From positions 1 to 7,290 of the forward strand of contig SXHS01000170.1 of the NCBI GenBank assembly GCA_005773145.1: a stretch of DNA of 7,290 nucleotides, given 5' to 3'. The translations under genes and the position numbers were made by a program. The notes below the pieces were generated by a model that was not told the DNA's origin, searched no databases, and worked only from the letters and a program-made list of their open reading frames with translations. The stretch is from Planctomycetaceae bacterium (GTDB lineage Bacteria; Planctomycetota; Planctomycetia; Pirellulales; Pirellulaceae). How positions within the stretch are numbered: position 1 is the stretch's first letter; each line of letters begins with the position of its first letter. Shown here piece after piece: positions 1 to 6,957 of the stretch.

Positions 1-54
1 CCCCAAATACGCCACTCCCCCCATTTCACTCAAATCCCCTTGGCGCGGTCGCTG

Positions 55-93
55 CCACCGACTTCCAGTTGCCACCGACTTCCCACCGACTTC
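55..93. repeat. Three short direct copies of CCACCGACTTC
   Basis: CCACCGACTTC occurs at 55-65, 72-82 and 83-93. The first two copies share a further C and are separated by five bases; the second and third abut directly. This is a small irregular direct repeat, spaced 17 and 11 bases, in otherwise gene-free DNA. It may be a remnant of an interspersed intergenic repeat or a product of slippage. It is not a CRISPR array, because there are no uniform spacers. Confidence 0.7.
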
Positions 94-339
94 GCTGCGC
101 AAACCGGCCGAAAATTGAATCGGTTGAGGGGACTACTTCACCGAGAGGCCAGACAGCAGCCTCGGCTACTGGTCCCCGGCGCCCGATTCGATCCATCCCC
201 ATTCGCTCGCTTCGGCCAAGCCTCCACAAGCATATGGGGTTAGCCCGGATCCCAGCTTGGGAGTAACTTAAACACTGGTACCAACCGTGGGGGCCGGTCA
301 ACCGCCGACTACTCGAGCGTGTTTCATTGGTTGCCTTGT

Positions 340-344
340 GGAGA
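340..344 (+). promoter_or_regulatory. Ribosome binding site for the small membrane protein
   Basis: GGAGA lies seven bases upstream of the GTG at 352. It supports that non-ATG start over the in-frame ATG at 367, which would cut into the first membrane helix. Confidence 0.55.
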
Positions 345-351
345 ATTTTAA

Positions 352-672
352 GTGCGCAAATTACAGATGTGCCTCGTGTTAGCACAAATCGTTTGTGCGT
401 CATTGCTCTTACTGGACTCAATCTTAGATTCGAGAAACCTACCTCTTGCACTGGTGGCGGCAGACGAAATCGTTGAGATCGTTCGAACTCAGGCGGATGA
501 CAACGAAGCACGTCAGGCAGTCACCGCATTCTTACAATCTCTTGAGAGGCGGGGTTCGGCACAGCGATCGTACACGGCACTTATTATCGTCGGCCTGGGA
601 TGCGGCATCGTCTGGCTGGTGCTCAATGTAGATCAAAATGAGGCACGTGGCACCGAGATTGCCAGCTCCTAG
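352..672 (+). CDS. Small two-helix membrane protein, unknown function
   Basis: I do not recognise a family for this 106-residue protein. It opens with a GTG start and a short basic stretch (MRKLQ), followed by a hydrophobic helix at about residues 6-24. A mostly charged, probably helical segment follows at about 34-72 (acidic then arginine-rich, with ADDNEARQ at 47-54 and SLERRGS at 63-69). A second hydrophobic helix lies at about 75-92 and a short polar tail ends in AS-S. With two helices, both ends would lie on the same side of the membrane and the charged middle on the other; by the positive-inside rule the N-terminus is probably cytoplasmic. The first helix could instead be an uncleaved signal sequence. 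The ribosome binding site, the hydrophobic pattern and the position convergent to the neighbouring unit argue that the gene is real. It is transcribed alone in this window, and the next gene faces it. No promoter was identified. Homology cannot be judged by eye. Confidence 0.6.
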   Translation: MRKLQMCLVLAQIVCASLLLLDSILDSRNLPLALVAADEIVEIVRTQADDNEARQAVTAFLQSLERRGSAQRSYTALIIVGLGCGIVWLVLNVDQNEARGTEIASS

Positions 673-677
673 GGCCC

Positions 678-712
678 CTCGGACTCTTTGTAGCTATTCA
701 CCAAGAGCCGAG
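678..712. terminator. Inverted repeat between convergent genes, candidate two-way terminator
   Basis: CTCGG-a-CTCTT (678-688) pairs with AAGAGCCGAG (703-712). This gives ten base pairs with one bulged A and a 14-base loop. It sits six bases after the stop of the plus-strand gene and 26 bases beyond the stop of the minus-strand gene, where a shared terminator would be expected. Neither flank has a good U-run, so it is not a textbook intrinsic terminator. A second short stem, CCCG-ttgttt-CGGG (725-738), lies just past the stop codon of the minus-strand gene. Confidence 0.4.
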
Positions 713-738
713 CTCGTTGCTGCCCCCGTTGTTTCGGG

Positions 739-1311
739 CTAACGAACTTTGGGGGGCGTCAGCAGCGCTTGCTTCAGATCGTTGTCTGCAGGCGTGTCCG
801 ACAGCCAGATGCTGAAGAGTGCTTGCTTGAAGTTGGCTCCGGTAACCGATCCCTTAAGCTTACCATTCTTATTGACGACGACGCCATGCTGCGGCAGGTA
901 TACGATATCAAAGACGTCACCCTTCTTGATCTCGTCTTTAAAACATTCTCGAAATCGATCGATTTCCTTGCGGATATTTTGAGTATCTCCCCCGGTTGCG
1001 TTATTGAAACCAACTTCCAGCGACTCTACCAGATTGCTCTGGCTTACGAAGCCCGATGTGATTTTAATTCGAATCGACATGGGTTCATCCGCTGTGATAA
1101 TTTGAGATGAGCTGTTACTGGGGGTCTTCAGATACAGACCGGCAACATAGAGCTCGAGAAGGTTTTTCTTCCGCGCCCCGGATCCGTTGAGGATCAAGCG
1201 ATGCTCTCCTGCGCGAATCTGTGCTGGAAGCGGATCCGCTGAACACGAGGGGTTGGCAAACATGCACGAGCCGACAATGATAAAAGCCGCTATCAATATT
1301 GTCTTCGACAT
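739..1311 (-). CDS. Exported chalcone-isomerase-like protein
   Basis: This 190-residue protein matches the bacterial chalcone isomerase-like family (Pfam Chalcone_3 type). The conserved opening is NGSGARKK (42-49) followed by LYVAGLYL (54-61), where the family has N-G-x-G-x-R and x-Y-x-A-x-L-Y-L. The middle holds FDIVYLPQHGV (134-144), and the end has FKQALFSIWLSDTPAD (161-176), equivalent to F-x-x-A-x-F-x-I-W-L-G-x-x-P. Residues 1-25 form a signal peptide: MSK, a hydrophobic stretch at 5-19, and possible cleavage after SCSA. VGSC at 13-16 resembles a weak lipobox, so a lipoprotein is possible. Plant relatives include true isomerases and fatty-acid-binding proteins. The bacterial exported members are generally not shown to make flavonoids, so lipid or fatty acid binding in the periplasm is the better guess. 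The start at 1311 is chosen for its ribosome binding site and the signal peptide directly after it. It lies 44 bases downstream of the mfd stop, so it is probably the last gene of that unit. Confidence 0.87.
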   Translation of the reverse strand: MSKTILIAAFIIVGSCMFANPSCSADPLPAQIRAGEHRLILNGSGARKKNLLELYVAGLYLKTPSNSSSQIITADEPMSIRIKITSGFVSQSNLVESLEVGFNNATGGDTQNIRKEIDRFRECFKDEIKKGDVFDIVYLPQHGVVVNKNGKLKGSVTGANFKQALFSIWLSDTPADNDLKQALLTPPKVR

Positions 1312-1318
1312 AAGTCGT

Positions 1319-1323
1319 TCCTT
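1319..1323 (-). promoter_or_regulatory. Ribosome binding site of the chalcone-isomerase-like gene
   Basis: AAGGA on the minus strand lies seven bases upstream of the ATG at 1309-1311. It decides against a longer in-frame start as far as 1605, which would lie inside mfd and bury the signal peptide. The 44-base gap is T-rich on the coding strand (runs of five and seven T near 1331-1346) but has no strong hairpin ahead of the runs, so it does not look like an intrinsic terminator for mfd. Confidence 0.7.
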
Positions 1324-1355
1324 CTTTGGTTTAAAAAAACTAAAAAGACTGCATA

Positions 1356-4300
1356 CTAGGGTACTCGCTTCGCGTGCTGGGCGCCCATGGCAGATGTTGC
1401 GCCGGGAATCTGCAGGATGCGGCGGGCCGTTTCGAGCAGGGCATCCGGGTCGCGTGCGTCTGGCGACAATCGCCAATACGCCGAGCGGTGATCGACGACG
1501 CGAAGCCTGCCGGCATGGTGCTGGACCAAGGGCTCGAGCGTCGTGCGATCTCGAAACCGCAGCACCAAAAAATCGTCCTCCAGGAGCAGGGATTCTATAT
1601 CCCAAGCGGTCGCGGCGACTTTAAGCCGTGTCCACTCGATCAAACGCATCGTGGTCGCGGGAAGTGGTCCGAACCGATCCTGTAATTCAACGGCCAGTTC
1701 CGCCACTTGCTCATGCGTGGCGACTCGGTTGAACCGTCGGTAGAGATCAAACTTGGAACGCACATCGGAAACGTAATCGGCTGGCAGGTACACGTCGCCA
1801 GGTAGTTCAATGGCGACATCCAAGGTAGCGGACGGCGGCAGGTGCTGCAGTCGGCGCACGGCGGCATCGAGCAACTGACAGTAAAGTTCATAACCCACGG
1901 CGGCAATGTGACCGCTCTGCTCGGTCCCCAGAATGTTCCCGGCGCCGCGAAATTCGAGATCACGCATGGCGATGGCAAATCCAGCCCCCATCTGGCTGTA
2001 TTCCTCAATGGCACGCAATCGTCGCGCGGCGTTGGGCGTCACATACTTGTGTGAGTCCACCAATAGATAACAGTGGGCTCGATGTTTGTATCGCCCCACG
2101 CGACCACGCAACTGATGCAGGTCTGCCAATCCGTAGCGGTCGGATTCATCGATCAGGATCGTATTCGCATTGGGGATATCCAAGCCGCTCTCGACGATGG
2201 TCGTGGCCAGCAAGAGGTCGAACTTGTGGTCCACGAAGTCCACCATCACCTTCTCCAGTTCGGATTCAGCCATCTGACCGTGACCGATGCGGATGCGGGC
2301 TTCCGGCACGATTCGCATCAAGCGGTGATAGATCGTTTCGATGTCGTGGACGCGATTGTGGATGAAGTAGACCTGTCCATCGCGATTGAGCTCACGCAAG
2401 ATGGCTTGGCGGATGGTTTCTTCGTGCCAACGGAGTACCTGCGTCTGCACGGCGACGCGGTCCTCAGGGGGTGTTTCCAGATTGGAGATATCCCGCAAAC
2501 CGGTCATCGACAGATGCAAGGTACGTGGAATGGGGGTGGCCGTCATGGTGAGAATATCCACCACGGCGCGCAGTGCCTTCAAGCGTTCCTTTATCTCCAC
2601 CCCAAAACGCTGCTCTTCATCGATAATCACCAACCCCAAGTTCTGAAACTGAACATCATGCGAAGCCAGACGATGCGTGCCAATGACGATATCGATGGTG
2701 CCATCTGTGAGTCCTTCCACAATCTGCCGCTGTTCGGCCGCCGTGCAAAATCGGCTCAGTCGCGCGATGCGAAAGGGGTACTCGGCCAACCGTTCCTGGA
2801 AGGATCGATAGTGCTGTTCCGCCAAAATGGTTGTCGGCACCAGCACGGCCACCTGATAGCCGTTGTCCACGGCCTTGAAGGCGGCCCGCATGGCGACCTC
2901 GGTTTTTCCAAACCCGACATCACCGCACAAAAGTCGATCCATGGGACGCGGAGACTGCATGTCGGCCTTGATCGCCTCGATGGCGGACAGCTGGTCCCGG
3001 GTCTCCTGATAAGGAAACGACGCATCAAACTCTCGCTGCCAGGGCGTGTCGGGGAGAAACGTGATCCCCGGCCGCTGTTGTCGGATGGCTTGTAATTGCA
3101 GCAGGTCCGCCGCCATATCCCCCACGGCCGACTCGGCGGCCTGCTTCTGCCGGGCCCAGGTCTTACTACCGACTTTGGCAAGTTGGATGCGGGCCTTCCC
3201 CCCTCCCACATACTTCTGCACCAGGTCGATGTGGGTGGCCGGAACGTAGACGCGGGTTCCTTCACGAAACTCCACTTCCAAGTACTCGGCCATCTGCTGA
3301 TTGCGCGACAGCAGTTTCAACCCACGGTATCGGCCAATACCATACCCAAGGTGTACCACCAAATCGCCTTCCCGTAATTCGAGGAAGCTGTCAATCGGCC
3401 GGCCGACATGACGAGCCGGCGGACGCGGACGATCGGTGCGATGAAACAGCTCCGCGCTGCTGATTACAATCACCCCCTGATCCGTCAACTGAAATCCCTG
3501 CCGCAGGTGTCCCGCCACGAAATGCAGCCGCTGCTGTTGCTGCAACGTGGTATCGGCGAACAACTCCTCGAGACGTTCGATCTCAGCCGCTGTCGGACAA
3601 ACCACGTGAACCTGTTGGCCGTCCGCCATCTGGTCCAGTTCTTGGCGCACCTGTTGCACATCGGCCCCGAAGCGGTCGAGCGATCGCAGTTGTAGATTCC
3701 AGGTGTTCTCCGCACCCGTCCCCGCCACTCCCTGCAGCGTGATGCGGCCAAACTCGGCCAAGGGACGCCATACATCCGCCACAGAGAACACAGACTCCTC
3801 GGCGGGTGAGCGTTCGGCGAATCGAGCCCCCTCGCGACTGGCTTCCTCCGGTTCCACGAGAAGCCACCAGCTGTCGCGCGGCAGGTAGGCGCTGAGATGC
3901 GTGTGTTCCTCAAGCGACTGCGGCACGAGTGTGATTTCTATCTGTGCCAGCGTGGCCACGCTCCGCTGCGTGGCTACTTCGAAACTGCGCAACGATTCCA
4001 TCTCGTCGCCGAACAACTCAATGCGCATGGGGTGTTCGCTGTCCGGGGCAAAAATATCCAGAATGCCACCGCGCCATGAATATTCGCCCGGCATTTGCAC
4101 CGCCGTTACCGGCGCACACCCCCCCGCCGACAACCAATTCGTGAGCTCCTGGACATCAACCGTTGCGCCACGCGTTAGAGTACGAGTACTCGCTCGCAGT
4201 GCGTTCACTGCGGGGGCTGGCTGCTGCAAACTGGTAAAACAAGTGACGATCAGGCGCGGCGCCGTCCCGCTCAACGATTGCTTGAGGGTGCGCAGGCGAT

Positions 4301-4634
4301 CGGCATAGATCCAATCGCCGATCACCCGGTCGGCGCGTGTCCCTTCCCAAGCCGGATAGCGCTGGGGCGACTCACTGGCAAACAGGGGGAAGTCATCGCA
4401 GAAGTCGTCGAGGTCATTGGGCCTCGGCAAGACCACAACCAGCGTGCGGGGAGCGGCACACAGCAGGGCGGCGGCCACGAGCGCGCACGCCGAGCCCCAA
4501 GGACCTTCGATTCCCGACTCGTCCCGATTGCCGAGATGAGCGATCAATCGCCGGTATTCCTCGTGGGCGATCAGCCCCCGCGTCAAGGACATCAACGGCG
4601 GGGGACGCACGGTTGCCGCTTCGCTTCCCACCAT
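1356..4634 (-). CDS. mfd: Transcription-repair coupling factor Mfd
   Basis: Mfd is a cytoplasmic ATP-driven DNA translocase. It pushes stalled RNA polymerase off damaged DNA and recruits UvrA for nucleotide excision repair. The protein has 1,092 residues, slightly shorter than E. coli Mfd (1,148), and appears complete. Residues 1 to about 330 form the UvrB-like module, with the UvrA-contact segment GEYSWRGGILDIF (183-195) and RIELFGDE (204-211). Residues about 418-477 form the CarD-like RNA polymerase interaction domain (GDLVVHLGYGIGRYRG). The helicase motor follows: Walker A GDVGFGKTE (571-579), DEEQ box (672-675), TAT (698-700), VESGLDIP (814-821) and QLRGRVGR (841-848). RDLEFRGAGNILG (891-903) lies in the relay region, and residues about 938-1040 form the C-terminal TRCF domain. 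No key motif is missing. The start is uncertain: no ribosome binding site precedes the ATG at 4634, and the in-frame ATG at 4592 (MSLTRG) fits the usual N-terminus about as well. The gene lies 71 bases after the SurA-like gene. Confidence 0.97.
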   Translation of the reverse strand: MVGSEAATVRPPPLMSLTRGLIAHEEYRRLIAHLGNRDESGIEGPWGSACALVAAALLCAAPRTLVVVLPRPNDLDDFCDDFPLFASESPQRYPAWEGTRADRVIGDWIYADRLRTLKQSLSGTAPRLIVTCFTSLQQPAPAVNALRASTRTLTRGATVDVQELTNWLSAGGCAPVTAVQMPGEYSWRGGILDIFAPDSEHPMRIELFGDEMESLRSFEVATQRSVATLAQIEITLVPQSLEEHTHLSAYLPRDSWWLLVEPEEASREGARFAERSPAEESVFSVADVWRPLAEFGRITLQGVAGTGAENTWNLQLRSLDRFGADVQQVRQELDQMADGQQVHVVCPTAAEIERLEELFADTTLQQQQRLHFVAGHLRQGFQLTDQGVIVISSAELFHRTDRPRPPARHVGRPIDSFLELREGDLVVHLGYGIGRYRGLKLLSRNQQMAEYLEVEFREGTRVYVPATHIDLVQKYVGGGKARIQLAKVGSKTWARQKQAAESAVGDMAADLLQLQAIRQQRPGITFLPDTPWQREFDASFPYQETRDQLSAIEAIKADMQSPRPMDRLLCGDVGFGKTEVAMRAAFKAVDNGYQVAVLVPTTILAEQHYRSFQERLAEYPFRIARLSRFCTAAEQRQIVEGLTDGTIDIVIGTHRLASHDVQFQNLGLVIIDEEQRFGVEIKERLKALRAVVDILTMTATPIPRTLHLSMTGLRDISNLETPPEDRVAVQTQVLRWHEETIRQAILRELNRDGQVYFIHNRVHDIETIYHRLMRIVPEARIRIGHGQMAESELEKVMVDFVDHKFDLLLATTIVESGLDIPNANTILIDESDRYGLADLHQLRGRVGRYKHRAHCYLLVDSHKYVTPNAARRLRAIEEYSQMGAGFAIAMRDLEFRGAGNILGTEQSGHIAAVGYELYCQLLDAAVRRLQHLPPSATLDVAIELPGDVYLPADYVSDVRSKFDLYRRFNRVATHEQVAELAVELQDRFGPLPATTMRLIEWTRLKVAATAWDIESLLLEDDFLVLRFRDRTTLEPLVQHHAGRLRVVDHRSAYWRLSPDARDPDALLETARRILQIPGATSAMGAQHAKRVP

Positions 4635-4705
4635 ATTATGCGTGTGATCAACAGCCCCAAAACGCCCAGCGCGGGACGCCCAGAGGCTGGAGGCCTAGCC
4701 CACCG

Positions 4706-6877
4706 TTACCGCCGCACCGGCGGTCGTGGCGCGACGGGCAACACTTCGTCGAGTTGCGGCGCCGGGCGCGAGCGCGTGGAGGGGGCAGATGGCTGCTGTC
4801 GGGACCCCGTCTGTGCCGCTCGTGGAGCGGCTGTCGGTTCTTGGTGGCTGGCCTGCGTCGCCTCGGGGCGAGCGGGGGCCTGGGTCGTTCCCGCCAGGAA
4901 GTTGTCGATTTGAGCACGCCTGCGCAGCTGTTCGAAACTATCCGCCATGGAACCTCGCAGTTTTTTCTCTTGAATGGCTTTTGTCAATTCCTCGCGAACC
5001 GAATCCATCTCGCTCACGACCGGCTTGGTCCGGCCCAAATAACGCAAGATGATGTACCGATTGCCGAGCGCGATCACCCCGGACAGTTCGTTGCCGGGCT
5101 TGAGTTCAAAGGCCTCCTTCTCAATCACAGGCTGTCCGCCGTACATGCGAATGGGAGGAATTTGGCCCTGATTGGCCTTGGAGATGGGCTCGATCGAGTA
5201 TTCACTGGCCAATTGGCCGAAAAATTCATCGGTGGGGGTTTTGCGGGCCATATCCCAGACCTCATGTGCCGACCGCTGGTTTCCCGTGACAATGGCCAGC
5301 ACGCGCACCCGCTCGCCATAGTTCGATTCGAACCCTTTCTTGAGATCGTCATCGGTGATTTCCATGTTGTTGCCGGCCAACATCTTCAGCGCGGCAGAGG
5401 GCCAGACGACGTCGCGCATGTACATCTCCACGGTGGTTTCTTCTTCCTTCGTGACGTCTGTCAGCCATTTGTCGCGATCGATTTGGCCGCGTGCATCGGT
5501 ATAGCCCATCGCTTCCGCAGCGCGACGAATCTCGGCCTCTATATCTTGGTCGGAAATGTTCAACTTACGATCTGCAAGGGCCTGCTGCAACAGCATGCGA
5601 TTGATCTCACCGTCCAAAACCGCGGCCCCATGGCGTTCCAAGCACTTGTGGGCCAGCTGCTTTAGCGTGATCACATGGTCGTTAACCGTCGCCGCAACGC
5701 CCGGATGGGCGGCCCGCCGCTGCGGATCATTATAGACGTTGACGATTTTAGCGTTCTTCTGCAAATGAGCAAACAATTTGGTGGCTGCCGATCTCATCTT
5801 GTGCTCGCGAACTTGACCCTCCAGGCGTCTCTCGACCTCGATCCGCTCGGCGGGAGTTAGCTCCACAGCCGGCAGATGTTGTTCGCACTTGAACACCAGG
5901 AACTGGCCCCCCGCCGACACCACCGGCGATATTTCGCCGGGCTTCATCGCAAACACGGTTTTCTCAATCGTCGGATCCCCCACATGTCGGCGGATCGGTG
6001 GAATCAGTCCCTGGGCCGCGGCACTATTCACATCCTCGGAGGTATCTTTGGCCAGTCTCGGGAAATCAGCCGGCTTCGCGGCGGCCTGTGCGCGGATTTG
6101 CTCCGCCTTTTGGGCGTGCTGGCAGGCAATCATGCGGACCTTAACCTTAGCGCCATACTCAGTCTCGATGGCCTTCGCCATTTCCTCGGAGGTGGCCACG
6201 AGGTCCTCGGCAGCCAGTTTGCGCAATGCCAGTGTCGGCCAAACGATGTCCTGCCGGTATTGATGCGGCTGGATGTCGCGTTCATCGCGCAGGAGCTGGA
6301 GCCACCGTTCCACAGAGAAGCCAAACTTGGAAGCCATCTGTTCGATTTCCGCCTCGACGTCCTGTGCGCTGATCGCCACACCCCGTTTTGCGCAGGCCTG
6401 CAGGATCAGTTGTTTGTTGACTTCGGTTTCCAGCAGTTCTTCGCCGTGTCGGGCTAGGCATTCGCGCGCGAGCTGTTCGCGTGTGATCGGTTGTCCGTTC
6501 ACGACGGCCATGGTTTCCGGCACACTCTTCGTTGGGGCACCTGTCTCGTCCGTTGCGGAGTCACCGCGAACGGCCGCCTTGGACGAGCCCTGACGCCCAC
6601 CTGGCGGCGCGGCAGGGGGCCCTGTGGGCTTGCCCTTCTTGGACTTGACGACGACCGGCAATTTGGGCGAACCATTCCGAGGCCCACGAGTGGTCTCGGC
6701 TTGCGCCACACGGCTACCAACCGCCATTCCGGCAAGCAGGCAACCAATGGTGAAGGTCACCACCCACAGGTGCCAACGACGGCAGGTCCGCCTGGGAATC
6801 CAACGGAGCACATGACAAGCATACGTGCCGTTGTTATTGAGAACATCAACACCGGTGCGAACATCCATGTCCGACAT
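4706..6877 (-). CDS. Secreted SurA/parvulin-like protein with two tandem foldase units
   Basis: This 723-residue protein is probably a periplasmic folding factor of the peptidylprolyl isomerase (SurA/PpiC) type. A basic region at 1-37 (RWIPRRTCRR near 25-34) precedes a hydrophobic stretch (38-53) and a signal peptidase I site, AQA before E61. A basic, then proline- and glycine-rich linker follows (61-122). Unit 1 (124-337) and unit 2 (396-619) each have a SurA N-terminal-like helical part (VNGQPIT and VNDHVIT starts) followed by a parvulin-like domain with G-x-IPPIR, IEK-x-x-F and KPG motifs. A charged helical stretch follows at about 620-662, and the last 60 residues are low-complexity, rich in P, A, Q and R. 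By hand alignment the two histidines of active parvulins are replaced in both units (Met249 and Phe326; Leu527 and Tyr608). It may therefore be a chaperone rather than an isomerase. The start is set by a strong ribosome binding site. It is the first gene after the promoter near 6960 and lies upstream of mfd. Confidence 0.88.
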   Translation of the reverse strand: MSDMDVRTGVDVLNNNGTYACHVLRWIPRRTCRRWHLWVVTFTIGCLLAGMAVGSRVAQAETTRGPRNGSPKLPVVVKSKKGKPTGPPAAPPGGRQGSSKAAVRGDSATDETGAPTKSVPETMAVVNGQPITREQLARECLARHGEELLETEVNKQLILQACAKRGVAISAQDVEAEIEQMASKFGFSVERWLQLLRDERDIQPHQYRQDIVWPTLALRKLAAEDLVATSEEMAKAIETEYGAKVKVRMIACQHAQKAEQIRAQAAAKPADFPRLAKDTSEDVNSAAAQGLIPPIRRHVGDPTIEKTVFAMKPGEISPVVSAGGQFLVFKCEQHLPAVELTPAERIEVERRLEGQVREHKMRSAATKLFAHLQKNAKIVNVYNDPQRRAAHPGVAATVNDHVITLKQLAHKCLERHGAAVLDGEINRMLLQQALADRKLNISDQDIEAEIRRAAEAMGYTDARGQIDRDKWLTDVTKEEETTVEMYMRDVVWPSAALKMLAGNNMEITDDDLKKGFESNYGERVRVLAIVTGNQRSAHEVWDMARKTPTDEFFGQLASEYSIEPISKANQGQIPPIRMYGGQPVIEKEAFELKPGNELSGVIALGNRYIILRYLGRTKPVVSEMDSVREELTKAIQEKKLRGSMADSFEQLRRRAQIDNFLAGTTQAPARPEATQASHQEPTAAPRAAQTGSRQQPSAPSTRSRPAPQLDEVLPVAPRPPVRR
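5021..5692 (-). repeat. Second copy of the SurA/parvulin unit (coding repeat)
   Basis: Codons 396-619 of the SurA-like gene. The first 55 residues of this copy align without gaps to those of copy 1, with 29 identities counted by hand. It shares DVVWPSAALKMLA with DIVWPTLALRKLA of copy 1, and GQIPPIR with GLIPPIR. It carries an insertion of about ten residues near 460-475 (DARGQIDRDK) relative to copy 1. Confidence 0.85.
5867..6508 (-). repeat. First copy of the SurA/parvulin unit (coding repeat)
   Basis: Codons 124-337 of the SurA-like gene, homologous to codons 396-619. The two copies are separated by a linker of about 58 residues that is helical and charged at first, then polar. The similarity runs over the whole unit, so this is an intragenic duplication of a complete helical-plus-parvulin module, not just a second isomerase domain as in E. 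coli SurA. Confidence 0.85.
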
Positions 6878-6883
6878 CCGCGC

Positions 6884-6889
6884 TCCTCC
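6884..6889 (-). promoter_or_regulatory. Ribosome binding site that sets the start of the SurA-like gene
   Basis: GGAGGA on the minus strand lies six bases before the ATG at 6875-6877. Two other in-frame ATGs lie upstream (6946 and 6895). The 6946 one would fall only a few bases after the predicted transcription start, so 6877 is the best choice. Confidence 0.8.
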
Positions 6890-6957
6890 ATCCATGGCGA
6901 CTCGAAGTACGTGAAGTTGAGATGGCCGACGCCACCAAGCGCGCAACTTCGCTGGCG

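Larger units (their letters stand above)
1..351. other. Gene-free left intergenic region
   Basis: No reading frame here looks like a real protein. A minus-strand frame over 26-511 runs antisense into the small membrane protein gene and has the arginine-, serine- and proline-rich look of a chance frame. What can be seen is a threefold CCACCGACTTC repeat at 55-93, a small perfect hairpin TCCCA-gct-TGGGA at 250-262, and two imperfect stems (CAA(A)CCG with CGGTTG at 100-126; CCG/AGGC with GCCT/CGG at 141-165). None has a U-run that would make it a clear terminator. I saw no convincing -35/-10 pair for the gene that starts at 352. The region could be leader or intergenic repeat sequence, or the upstream part of something outside the window. 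Confidence 0.6.

Noticed and set aside
140..220. GATTCGATCC near 186-195, which resembles a tRNA T-arm
   Set aside because: No matching acceptor stem, D-arm or anticodon arm could be placed around it on either strand.
26..511. Minus-strand reading frame of 161 codons at the left end
   Set aside because: It overlaps the better-supported plus-strand membrane protein gene antisense, has no recognisable domain, and its composition looks like chance translation of GC-rich DNA.
239..743. GTTAGCCCG (239-247) and its reverse complement CGGGCTAAC (735-743) around the small membrane protein gene, considered as integron attC ends or mobile element ends
   Set aside because: A nine-base match is expected many times by chance in a window of this size. 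The matches do not extend, no attC partner site lies at the right distance, and no integrase or transposase is present. I have a vague memory of similar words in planctomycete intergenic repeats but cannot confirm it.
1312..1605. N-terminal extension of the chalcone-isomerase-like protein by 98 residues
   Set aside because: It would overlap the 3' end of mfd in another frame and bury the signal peptide. The ribosome binding site at 1319-1323 supports the 1311 start.
2073..3095. Plus-strand reading frame of 340 codons
   Set aside because: It lies wholly antisense to mfd, whose motifs are unambiguous there. It is a long shadow frame caused by the codon use of mfd.
4337..5665. Plus-strand reading frame of 442 codons
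   Set aside because: It is antisense to the 5' end of mfd and the 3' half of the SurA-like gene, rich in R, H, G and A, with no domain seen.
6878..6946. Longer start of the SurA-like protein at 6946
   Set aside because: The predicted transcription start is about five bases away, no ribosome binding site precedes it, and GGAGGA lies at ideal distance from the ATG at 6877.
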